Of a stretch of 64,000 nt of DNA, positions 8,568 to 16,077 are shown in pieces. Where the stretch lies: assembly GCF_026340255.1 (NCBI RefSeq), contig NZ_JAPEPJ010000002.1, forward strand, positions 1,054,001 to 1,118,000, given 5' to 3'. The notes below the pieces were generated by a model, which was not told the DNA's origin, made no database searches, and saw nothing but the letters and a program-made list of their open reading frames with translations. Position 1 is the first letter of the stretch. Every line of letters starts with the position of its first letter. This DNA is from Streptomyces sp. NBC_01408. GTDB taxonomy: Bacteria > Actinomycetota > Actinomycetes > Streptomycetales > Streptomycetaceae. A program made the position numbers and the translations under genes.

Positions 8568-9830
8568 ATGTTGCGACCGATCCGCACCCTGGCCGCCGCG
8601 GCAGCGGCCCTCGCGCTCGTCTCCGCCTGCAACTCCACCTCCGACGGCACCGCCCCCGGCAAGCACGGAGCCGCCGGGAACTCCCGCGGGGTGACCGCCG
8701 AAGCGATCAAGGTCGGCGGCATCGTGTCCATGACCAGCGCCAGCGGCTACAGCAAGAAGGACACCGACCTCGGGGCCAAGGCCCGGTACCTCAGAGCCAA
8801 TGCCGAGGGCGGCGTCCACGGGCGGAAGATCGACTACCTCGGTGCGGAGGACGACGGCCAGGACCCGGCGAAGAACCTGGCGTCCGCCCGCAAACTCGTC
8901 CAGCAGGACAAGGTCTTCGCGGTCTCCCCCATGAGCTCGGTGACCTTCTCCGGGGCCGATTTCCTGGAGCAGGAGAAGGTCCCCACCTTCGGCTGGGGCA
9001 CGCTGCCCGCCTTCTGCGGACCGAAGTACATCTACGGGTTCAACGGCTGCCTGGTCCCCAGCCCCGGCGGCACCCTCAACCAGACCTGGCCCGAGGGGAT
9101 CGGCCAGATCCTCGGCGGGGCCCAGGGCAAATCGGTCGCGGTCATCGCCAACGACAGCGATGCCGGGAAGTTCGGCATCCGCACCTTCCAGCAGGGCTTC
9201 ACCAGCGCCGGGTTCACGGTCTCCTACGCCAAGGCCTCCGTGCCCGGCACGGCCGTGCCGAACGACTGGTCCGCGTACGTCAAGGAGATCATGGAGAGCA
9301 ACGGCGGCAAGGCCCCGGACGCCGTGGTCTCCGTCATGCAGACCCCCAACAACATCGGGCTGTTCACCGCGCTCAAGCGCAGCGGCTACAGGGGCCTGCT
9401 CTCCGACCCGACCGACTACGACCCGGGCCTGCTCGCCAAGGACGCCACCAAGCAGGCCCTCGACGGGGTGCACGTCCTGCTCCAGTTCCAGCCCTTCGAG
9501 TCGGCCCATCCGCAGATGACGCAGTTCAAGGCCGACATCAAGGCGGCCGCGGGCGGCCAGGAAGTCCCCCTCAACATGCACATGTTGACGGGCTACATGT
9601 CGGCCGACCTGTTCGTGTCCATCGCGCAGAAGGCGGGCAAGGACCTGACCGTCGAGTCCTTCCAGGCCGCCGCGCAGAGCTTCTCCGACACCGGCACGCT
9701 CGTCGGCGACCGGTCGGAGCCCAAGGGGCAGAAGGACAGCTTCGGCTGCGGGGCGCTCGTGCAGCTCAAGAACGGCGCGTACGAGGTCTCCGTCCCGTTC
9801 AAGTGCTACGAGCCCATCCCCTTCAAGTAG
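8568..9830 (+). CDS. ABC transporter substrate-binding lipoprotein (LivK/amide-binding type)
   Basis: 420 residues. The signal peptide ends in the lipobox LVSAC with Cys21 as the lipid-attachment residue, so the protein is anchored outside the membrane. The body (VTAEAIKVGGIVSM onward, NASARKL-type segments, SDPTDYDPGLL) is a type I periplasmic-binding fold of the LIV/amide family. Start: ATG 8568 with GGAGGGG at 8552-8558; an upstream in-frame ATG at 8508 would disrupt the signal peptide. It is the first gene of a three-gene operon, with the permease/ATPase fusion starting 10 bp later. Such systems import branched-chain amino acids, amides, urea, or aliphatic and aromatic acids. Confidence 0.92.
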   Translation: MLRPIRTLAAAAAALALVSACNSTSDGTAPGKHGAAGNSRGVTAEAIKVGGIVSMTSASGYSKKDTDLGAKARYLRANAEGGVHGRKIDYLGAEDDGQDPAKNLASARKLVQQDKVFAVSPMSSVTFSGADFLEQEKVPTFGWGTLPAFCGPKYIYGFNGCLVPSPGGTLNQTWPEGIGQILGGAQGKSVAVIANDSDAGKFGIRTFQQGFTSAGFTVSYAKASVPGTAVPNDWSAYVKEIMESNGGKAPDAVVSVMQTPNNIGLFTALKRSGYRGLLSDPTDYDPGLLAKDATKQALDGVHVLLQFQPFESAHPQMTQFKADIKAAAGGQEVPLNMHMLTGYMSADLFVSIAQKAGKDLTVESFQAAAQSFSDTGTLVGDRSEPKGQKDSFGCGALVQLKNGAYEVSVPFKCYEPIPFK

Positions 9831-9840
9831 GGGACGCGGT

Positions 9841-12675
9841 ATGGGAGATCTGCTCGTCTTCGTGCTGAGCGGTCTGGTCTCCGGCGCCCTGTACGCACTG
9901 CTCGCCACCGGGCTGGTGCTGTCGTACTCGGCATCCGGGCTGTTCAACTTCGCGCACGGGGCCACCGCCTACCTGTGCGCGCTCACCTTCTACGAGTTGC
10001 ACTCGGGGCTCGGGTGGCCCGCCGTACCGGCGGCGCTGCTGGTGGTGCTCGTACTGGCCCCCGCCCTGGGCTGGGGGCTGGACCGGCTGATGTTCCGGCG
10101 GCTCGCGCGGGTCGGCGAGACCGCGCAGATCGTCGCCACCATCGGCCTGCTGGTGGCCCTGCCGGCCGCCGGCCTATGGGTGGTGGAGCTGCTGGCCGAC
10201 GCGGGCGCGCCCGTGAAACCGGCGGAGAACCAGTTCGGGCTGCCCGGGGTGGGGCCGAGCCCCGCGAAGTCCTGGCAGCTCGCGGAGGGCGTCGGCATCG
10301 ACTCCGACCAGCTGATCACCTGGGTGGTGACGGCGCTGGTGGCGGTGGCCCTGTGGGTGCTGATGCGGCACACGCGGCTGGGGCTGCGGCTGCGCGCCGC
10401 CGTCGACAACCGGTCGCTGACCGAGCTGCGCGGGATCAGCGCCGACCGGCTGTCCTCGGTGGCCTGGATGATCGCGTCGGGACTGGCCGGCCTGGCCGGT
10501 GTGCTGGCCACACCCCTGCTGGGGCTGTCGGCGCACGACTTCACCCTGTTCCTGTTCGTCTCGGCGACGGCGGCGGTCATCGGGCGGTTCGCGTCCGTGC
10601 CGCTCGCCTTCGCGGGCGGACTGGGCCTGGGCGTCCTGCAGAACCTGGTGGCCGGGTACGCCTCCTTCGCCGAGCGGATCACCGGATTCCGTACCGCGGT
10701 GCCCTTCCTGATCCTCTTCGCGGGCCTGCTGGTGCTCACCCGGCGGGCCCGGACCGCGGGGGTCGCGGCCGCGGACGCGCCGCCGGTGGACCATCTGGCC
10801 GGAGCGTCCTGGGGCCGGCGGTGGGGGGTGTGGGCGGCGGGCGCGGGGCTGCTCTGCGTCGCCTTCTACACCGTGACGACCCCCTTCTGGAGCGGGCTGC
10901 TGGCGCAAGGGCTGGCCATCGCCCTGGTGTTCATGTCCTTCACCGTGGTGACCGGGCTCGGGGCGATGGTCTCGCTGGCGCAGGCCACCTTCGTGACCGG
11001 TGCCGCGCTGGTCGCCGGGCTGCTGATGAGCCGGGGCTGGCCGTTCGTCACGGCGCTGGCGGTGGGCACCTGCGTGGCGGCCCTGCTGGGGGCACTGGTC
11101 GCGCTGCCCGCGCTGCGCCTCGGCGGGCGGTCGCTGGCGCTGGCGACCCTGGCGCTGGCCTTCCTCGCCGACCAGGTGCTGTTCCAGCTGAGGTGGCTGC
11201 GCAACGGGGATTCGGGATGGCCGGTCCCCCGGCCGGTGTTCGGGCCGGTGGACCTGTCCGACGACCGGGCGCTGGGGGTGGCCCTGGTGGTCCTGGTCTC
11301 CCTGGTCGCCGCCGCGCTGAGCGCACTGCGCCACTCCCCGTCGGGGCGGGCGATGCTGGCCGTACGGTCGGCGCCCGCGGCGGCGATGGCCTCGGGGGTG
11401 TCCGTACTGCGCACGAAGCTGCTGCTGTTCACGCTGTCGGCCGGGCTGGCCGGGTTCGGGGGCGTCATGTACGCCTCGTACAACACCCGGATCACGGCGA
11501 CGGACTTCACGGCGATGACGGGGCTGGTGTGGCTGGCGGTCGTGGTGGCCGCGGGCGTGCGCAGACCGCAGTACGCGGTGGTGGCGGGGCTGGTGTTCGC
11601 CGTCGCTCCGCGGGTGCTGGCGGACTATGTGACGGCCTCGGCCCATCTGCCGGTGATCCTCTTCGGCCTCGCCGGGCTGGCCCTCGCCAACGACCCGGAC
11701 GGGTACTGCGCGGCCGTGCCGGTGCGGTTGGCGAAGCGGCGCGCCGCCGCCTCTCGGGGCTCCGCCCCGGACCCCGCGCCTCAAACGCCGGCGGGGCTGG
11801 ATCTGGGGGCTCCGCCCCCGGACCCCTGCGCCTCAAACGCCGGCGAGGCTGTTCTTTCAGCCCCTCCGGCGTTTGAGGAGCGGGGTCCGGGGCGGAGCCC
11901 CGGGAAACGGCGAAAGGGCGGGGTGGGGGAAAGCCCCGCAGGGCCCGACCCCGCCGCACGGCCCGACCCCGCCGCACGGCCCGCCCCCGCGCTGGAGCTG
12001 CGCGGCATCACCGCCGGGTACGACGGGGGACTCGTGCTGCACGGGGTCGACCTCACCGTCCGGCGAGGGGAGATCCTCGCCGTGCTCGGGCCGAACGGGG
12101 CCGGGAAGAGCACCGCCTGCCGGGTGGCCGCCGGGCTGCTGCCCGTCACCGCCGGGGCGGTGTACGTCGGCGGCCGCGACGCCACCCACGACGGCCCCGT
12201 ACGCCGGGCCCGGGCCGGGGTGCTGCTCGCCCCGGAGGGGCGCGGGATCTTCCCCTCGCTCACCATCGAGGAGAACCTGGCCCTGTACCTCGGGGAGGCC
12301 GATGCCCGCGCCGCCGTCTACGACCGGTTCCCCCGGCTCGCGGAGCGGCGCGGGATCCCCGCCGGCTCCCTGTCCGGCGGGGAGCAGCAGATGCTCGCCC
12401 TGGCTCCGCTGCTCCAGCGGCCGCCCGGGGTGCTGATCGCCGACGAGCCCTCGCTCGGGCTCGCTCCGCGCGTCGTGGACGAGGTGTACGCGCTGCTCAC
12501 CGAGCTCCGCGAGGCCGGGACGGCGCTGCTGCTGGTGGAGGAGAAGGCGGCCGAGATCCTCGGGATCGCCGACACCGTCGCCTACCTCTCCCAGGGCCGG
12601 GTCTCCTGGTGCGGCCCACGGGCCGAGGTGGAGGCGGACCGGCTCACCGAGGCCTACCTGGGGATGGCCACATGA
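9841..12675 (+). CDS. LIV-type ABC transporter: LivH-LivM-LivF fusion with repeat-derived linker
   Basis: 944 residues in one open frame. Residues 1-305 are a LivH-like permease (multiple TM helices) and about 320-625 a LivM-like permease. Residues about 718-944 are a LivF-like ATPase with Walker A GPNGAGKST (about 750), signature LSGGEQQML and Walker B LIADEPSLGL. The joining segment (about 635-717) is Pro/Ala/Gly-rich, and residues about 639-688 are translated from three copies of dispersed repeat family A. A direct hexapeptide repeat, PDPAAR, follows. An in-frame GTG at 11923 with AAGGG upstream could start a separate ATPase, so the fusion may be nominal or the ATPase may also be made alone. 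The stop overlaps the LivG start (ATGA). Confidence 0.88.
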   Translation: MGDLLVFVLSGLVSGALYALLATGLVLSYSASGLFNFAHGATAYLCALTFYELHSGLGWPAVPAALLVVLVLAPALGWGLDRLMFRRLARVGETAQIVATIGLLVALPAAGLWVVELLADAGAPVKPAENQFGLPGVGPSPAKSWQLAEGVGIDSDQLITWVVTALVAVALWVLMRHTRLGLRLRAAVDNRSLTELRGISADRLSSVAWMIASGLAGLAGVLATPLLGLSAHDFTLFLFVSATAAVIGRFASVPLAFAGGLGLGVLQNLVAGYASFAERITGFRTAVPFLILFAGLLVLTRRARTAGVAAADAPPVDHLAGASWGRRWGVWAAGAGLLCVAFYTVTTPFWSGLLAQGLAIALVFMSFTVVTGLGAMVSLAQATFVTGAALVAGLLMSRGWPFVTALAVGTCVAALLGALVALPALRLGGRSLALATLALAFLADQVLFQLRWLRNGDSGWPVPRPVFGPVDLSDDRALGVALVVLVSLVAAALSALRHSPSGRAMLAVRSAPAAAMASGVSVLRTKLLLFTLSAGLAGFGGVMYASYNTRITATDFTAMTGLVWLAVVVAAGVRRPQYAVVAGLVFAVAPRVLADYVTASAHLPVILFGLAGLALANDPDGYCAAVPVRLAKRRAAASRGSAPDPAPQTPAGLDLGAPPPDPCASNAGEAVLSAPPAFEERGPGRSPGKRRKGGVGESPAGPDPAARPDPAARPAPALELRGITAGYDGGLVLHGVDLTVRRGEILAVLGPNGAGKSTACRVAAGLLPVTAGAVYVGGRDATHDGPVRRARAGVLLAPEGRGIFPSLTIEENLALYLGEADARAAVYDRFPRLAERRGIPAGSLSGGEQQMLALAPLLQRPPGVLIADEPSLGLAPRVVDEVYALLTELREAGTALLLVEEKAAEILGIADTVAYLSQGRVSWCGPRAEVEADRLTEAYLGMAT
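11755..11903 (+). repeat. Three copies of dispersed repeat family A inside a coding sequence
   Basis: Two forward copies (about 11756-11800 and 11815-11852) and one inverted copy (about 11858-11902), each containing the CTCAAACGCCGG core or its complement. The second and third are separated by only TTCTTT and can fold into a long hairpin. They lie between the permease and ATPase parts of the fused transporter gene and keep the reading frame open. Confidence 0.85.
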
Positions 12676-13454
12676 GCGGATACGTACTCCAGGCCCGGGG
12701 CGTCAGCGTCCGGTTCGGTGGTGTCAGGGCGCTGACGGGGGTGGACCTCGGCGTCCGGGCCGGCGAGGTGTGCGGGCTGATCGGGCCGAACGGGGCCGGG
12801 AAGACCACCCTGTTCGACGTGCTGTCCGGGATCCGGCGGCCCGACGAGGGGCGGATGCTGCTCGACGGGACGGACATCACCCGCCGCTCCCCCGTCTGGC
12901 GGGCCCGGCACGGGATGCGCCGGACCTTTCAGCGCCAGCAGCTCTTCGGGCAGCTCAGCGTCGCCGACAACGTGCTGGTGGCGCAGGAGTGGCGGGGCGG
13001 CGGGGGCGGCCTCGCCGCCGACCTCACCGGTTTCCCGGCGCGGCGGGCCCGGGAGCGGGAGCGGCGGGCCCGGGGTGAGCGGGTGCTGGCGGGCTGCGGG
13101 ATCGACGCGCTCGGGACGGCGTACGCGGGCGGGCTGCCGGTCGGGCAGGGCCGGATGGTGGAGCTGGCCCGGGCGGTGGCCGATCCGCCACGCGTGCTGC
13201 TGCTCGACGAGCCCGCCTCCGGCATGTCGGCGCCCGAGCGCGAGCGGCTCGCGGCGGTGATCCGGCGGCTGGCCGCGGAGGAGGGCTGCGCGGTGCTGCT
13301 CGTGGAGCACAACGTGGCCTTCGTGATGGACCTCTGCACCCGGGTGGTCGTACTCGACCTCGGGACGGTGCTCGCCGAGGGCACACCGGCCGAGGTCCGG
13401 TCGGACGCGCTCGTCCGGGAGGCGTATCTCGGGAGCTCTCCCGGCCCGCCGTGA
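12672..13454 (+). CDS. LIV-type ABC transporter ATP-binding protein (LivG)
   Basis: 260 residues. Walker A is GPNGAGKTT (about 40), Walker B LLLDEPASGM, and the switch His is in VEHNVAFVMDL. The ABC signature is GLPVGQGRMVELARA, the degenerate LP.GQ form usual in LivG proteins. The ATG at 12672 overlaps the preceding stop by ATGA, implying translational coupling with the fusion protein. The second ATPase needed by this heterodimeric family is the C-terminal domain of that protein. Together with the lipoprotein the system has all five functional parts. Confidence 0.93.
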   Translation: MSGYVLQARGVSVRFGGVRALTGVDLGVRAGEVCGLIGPNGAGKTTLFDVLSGIRRPDEGRMLLDGTDITRRSPVWRARHGMRRTFQRQQLFGQLSVADNVLVAQEWRGGGGGLAADLTGFPARRARERERRARGERVLAGCGIDALGTAYAGGLPVGQGRMVELARAVADPPRVLLLDEPASGMSAPERERLAAVIRRLAAEEGCAVLLVEHNVAFVMDLCTRVVVLDLGTVLAEGTPAEVRSDALVREAYLGSSPGPP

Positions 13455-13543
13455 AGGCCGGTCCGGGTGGCGGGAATACGTCGTGCGGGGGGCCGGTTGT
13501 GGCCCCCCGTAGCCGTATCACCGACCCGAGGGAATCACCCGAC

Positions 13544-14392
13544 GTGTATCAGGTCCCCACCGTCAAGCTCAACAACGACACGCTCATGCCCCAGCTCGGC
13601 TTCGGCGTCTGGCAGGTCCCGGACGCGGAGGCGGAGCGCGCCGTCGCGACCGCGCTGGAGGCCGGCTACCGCAGCATCGACACGGCGGCCGTCTACGGCA
13701 ACGAGGACGGCACCGGCAAGGGCCTCGCCGCCTCCGGGGTGGCCCGCGAGGAGCTGTTCGTCACCACCAAGCTGTGGAACGGCCCGCAGCAGACCTGGGA
13801 CCGGGACGCGGTGCTGCGCGCCTTCGACGACTCCCTCGGCAAGCTGGGCCTGGAATACGTCGACCTGTACCTGATCCACTGGCCGCGCCCGATGCGCGAG
13901 GACTTCGTCTCCATCTGGAAGACCTTCGAGGAGATCGCCGCGAGCGGCCGCGCCAAGGCGGTCGGCGTGTCCAACTTCCGCCCGGCGGACCTGGAGCGGA
14001 TCGCCCGGGAGAGCGCGCTGGTCCCGGCCGTGAACCAGATCGAGCTGCACCCGCTGTTCCCGCAGGCCGAGCTGCGCGCCGTGCACGCCGAGCGCGGGAT
14101 CGCCACCGAGGCCTGGTCCCCGCTGGGGCAGGGCAAGGAGCTGCTGACGCTCCCGGCCGTCACCGGGATCGCCGCCAAGCACGGCCGCAGCGCCGCTCAG
14201 GTGGTGCTGCGCTGGCACCTCCAGCTCGGGAACGTCGTCATCCCGAAGTCCGTGACCCCCTCGCGCATCCGGGAGAACCTGGACGTCTTCGGCTTCGAGC
14301 TGGACGCCGCCGACATGGCCGCGCTGGACGCCCTGGGCGCGGGCGCGGCCGCCCGCCGGATCGGTCCGGACCCGGCCGTCTTCGACGTGTGA
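13544..14392 (+). CDS. Aldo/keto reductase (2,5-diketo-gluconate reductase type)
   Basis: 282 residues, GTG start at 13544 with GAGGGA upstream; the open frame extends further 5' without family similarity. The AKR catalytic tetrad is visible: Asp and Tyr in YRSIDTAAVYGNE, Lys in VTTKLWN and His in YLIHWPRP. The NADPH-binding C-terminal segment NVVIPKSVTPSRIRENLDVF is also present. The protein is a cytoplasmic TIM barrel reducing aldehydes or ketones with NADPH. The last codons overlap the start of a small lectin-like gene, so the two are probably cotranslated. Confidence 0.92.
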   Translation: MYQVPTVKLNNDTLMPQLGFGVWQVPDAEAERAVATALEAGYRSIDTAAVYGNEDGTGKGLAASGVAREELFVTTKLWNGPQQTWDRDAVLRAFDDSLGKLGLEYVDLYLIHWPRPMREDFVSIWKTFEEIAASGRAKAVGVSNFRPADLERIARESALVPAVNQIELHPLFPQAELRAVHAERGIATEAWSPLGQGKELLTLPAVTGIAAKHGRSAAQVVLRWHLQLGNVVIPKSVTPSRIRENLDVFGFELDAADMAALDALGAGAAARRIGPDPAVFDV

Positions 14393-14829
14393 GCGGCGGC
14401 CGCGTGAACCTTTCCGAGGGGCTCTACCGGATCCGCAACGTGCAGAGCGGGCTGGTGCTCCAGTTGGAGGGCGCCTCCCGGGTGCGGGTCGGCCCCGACG
14501 GGCCGCCCGCTCCGGCGGCCGCCCGCCGGTGGCTGATCTCGCCGGTGCACAGCGGCGGCGGGATCTTCCACGTGGTCAGCGAGGACAACGAGCGGCGGCT
14601 CGACGTCGCGAACGCCTCGACGGACAGCGGCGCCCGGGTGCAGGTGTGGCGGGCGAACGCCTTCGGCGCGCAGGAGTGGATCGTCGAGGAGCACCTCGAC
14701 GATCCGGGCGTGGTGTCCCTGATCGCGTGCATCAGCGGGCTGCTGCTGGAGGCCGACGGGGAGGGCCGGGTCCGGCAGGGCGAGGACACCGACTCCCCCG
14801 CCCAGTGGTGGCGGCTGGAAGCGCTTTAG
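14389..14829 (+). CDS. Small RICIN-type beta-trefoil lectin-like protein
   Basis: 146 residues from the GTG at 14389, which overlaps the preceding stop; an alternative GTG is at 14404. Three repeats with the trefoil pattern are visible: LYRIRNVQSGLVLQLEG, then FHVVSEDNERRLDVANAS with a downstream VQVWRANAFGAQEWIVEE, and SLIACISGLLLEADG with AQWWRLEAL. The QxW-type motif (here QEW and QWW) is characteristic of the family. There is no signal peptide, so it is intracellular. It may bind a carbohydrate or serve as a protein-interaction module for the adjacent reductase. The ligand is unknown. Confidence 0.75.
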   Translation: MSGGRVNLSEGLYRIRNVQSGLVLQLEGASRVRVGPDGPPAPAAARRWLISPVHSGGGIFHVVSEDNERRLDVANASTDSGARVQVWRANAFGAQEWIVEEHLDDPGVVSLIACISGLLLEADGEGRVRQGEDTDSPAQWWRLEAL

Positions 14830-14847
14830 CAGGCCGGCGCGGAGCCG

Positions 14848-15600
14848 TCAGGCGTGTACGAAGCTTCGTACGCGGTACGTCGGCTCCGCGCGCGGGGTGT
14901 CCTGGTCGGGCAGCAGTTCCAGCCGGGACGCCAGTTCGTGCGGGGTGATGCCGCGCGGGCTGACGCGGGAGGCGTACCGGCCCGCCAGCAGGGCGGCGGC
15001 GGTGGCGCGCGGGGTACGGCCCTGGCCGTGGCCCGTGAAGCGGGTCTCGGCGGCCGGGCGCAGGCCCGCCCGCGCCGTGAGGGCCGCGATCCGCTCCGAG
15101 GAGTCCGCGGGGGTGGACGTGAGGTGCGGCGCGAGCACGGCATCCATGTCGCTGCCGACATCGTGCGCGGAGTCCTTGTCGACGGTGGTGACGAACACCC
15201 CGCCGGGGCGCAGCACCCGCCCGGCCTCGGCGACGATCTCCTCCACCGCGCCCGGTTCGCGCAGCAGGTGCAGCAGCCACACGGCGCTCACCGCGTCCAG
15301 CGAGCCCGACCGTACGGGCAGCCGGGTGCCGGAGGCGAGGACGACGGGGACCCCGCGGCGGAGCGCCATCGAGGCCATGCCGTACGAGGAGTCCGCGCCC
15401 AGGACCAGCAGCCCCGGGCGGGCCAGCCGGGCGGTGACGATGCCCGTGCCGCAGCCGAGGTCGAGGAGGGTGCGCGCGGGCGCCGGGAGCAGGCCGAGGA
15501 CCGCCGCGGCGGCGGCCTCGGCGCGGGGGATCCCACCGCGGGTGGCGTCGTAGGCCTCGGCCTCCGCGTCGTAGTCGAGCAGGGAGCCCGGTATCGGCAT
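14848..15600 (-). CDS. Class I SAM-dependent methyltransferase
   Basis: 250 residues. Motif I LLDLGCGTGIVTARLA (about 45-60) binds SAM; motif IV/post-I segments DAVSAVWLLHLL and LRPGGVFVTTVDKD follow, as in Methyltransf_11 proteins. The ATG at 15600 overlaps the stop of the pterin dehydratase gene by ATGA, so the two are translationally coupled. The N-terminus (YDAEAEAYDATRGG) resembles the usual start of small-molecule methyltransferases. The substrate cannot be told from sequence, and a link to pterin chemistry is only suggested by the operon. Confidence 0.85.
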   Translation of the reverse strand: MPIPGSLLDYDAEAEAYDATRGGIPRAEAAAAAVLGLLPAPARTLLDLGCGTGIVTARLARPGLLVLGADSSYGMASMALRRGVPVVLASGTRLPVRSGSLDAVSAVWLLHLLREPGAVEEIVAEAGRVLRPGGVFVTTVDKDSAHDVGSDMDAVLAPHLTSTPADSSERIAALTARAGLRPAAETRFTGHGQGRTPRATAAALLAGRYASRVSPRGITPHELASRLELLPDQDTPRAEPTYRVRSFVHA

Positions 15601-15905
15601 CAGCGCGCGCCGTGGGCGGGGGCGAGGGATTCGACGCGCTCGGCGAGTGCGAAGTCGTTCGCCGTGACCACTCCGCCCGCGTCATGGGTGTTCACCGACA
15701 GGCGGACCGTGTTGTAGCCCAGGGTCAGGTCGGAGTGGTGGTTCAACTCCTGCTGCACGGAGGCGATGTGGGCGACCAGGGCGCTCGCCGCGAAGTGCGT
15801 GCCCAGTCGGTAGGTACGGAAGATCCGGTCGTCCTCGAAGGCCCAGCCCGGGAGTTCCCGCAAGCGGTCCTCGATCTCCTTCTGCGACAGCGGCTCACTC
15901 GGCAT
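15600..15905 (-). CDS. 4a-hydroxytetrahydrobiopterin dehydratase (pterin-4a-carbinolamine dehydratase)
   Basis: 101 residues, the normal length for the family. It dehydrates the 4a-carbinolamine formed by pterin-dependent hydroxylases. The motif ELNHHSDLTLGYNTVRLSV carries the paired histidines of the active site, and the N-terminal LRELPGWAF is typical. Start ATG 15905 is preceded by AAAGGAG. It is the first gene of a two-gene operon with the methyltransferase. No pterin-dependent aromatic amino acid hydroxylase lies in the window. Confidence 0.92.
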   Translation of the reverse strand: MPSEPLSQKEIEDRLRELPGWAFEDDRIFRTYRLGTHFAASALVAHIASVQQELNHHSDLTLGYNTVRLSVNTHDAGGVVTANDFALAERVESLAPAHGAR

Positions 15906-16049
15906 GCACCGGCTCCTTTTCCCGTGACGTGGAGTCAAGGTTCCCACAGCACGCGCCGGTGTGAACCTTTCGCGCCATAGTGCGCCCGGGTACTTCCGTG
16001 CCTTCCGTGCCGAGCGCGACGCCCCTATGCTCCTGCGCCTGACGAGACT

Positions 16050-16064
16050 GTTACCAGCGGTAAC
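16050..16064. promoter_or_regulatory. Perfect inverted repeat before the Tat flavoprotein gene
   Basis: GTTACC-AGC-GGTAAC, 13 bp before the ATG at 16078 and abutting its GAGGGGG ribosome-binding site. A protein bound here would block transcription or ribosome entry. The form resembles operators of dimeric TetR-type regulators. The cognate regulator is unknown. Confidence 0.45.
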
Positions 16065-16077
16065 GAGGGGGCACCGG

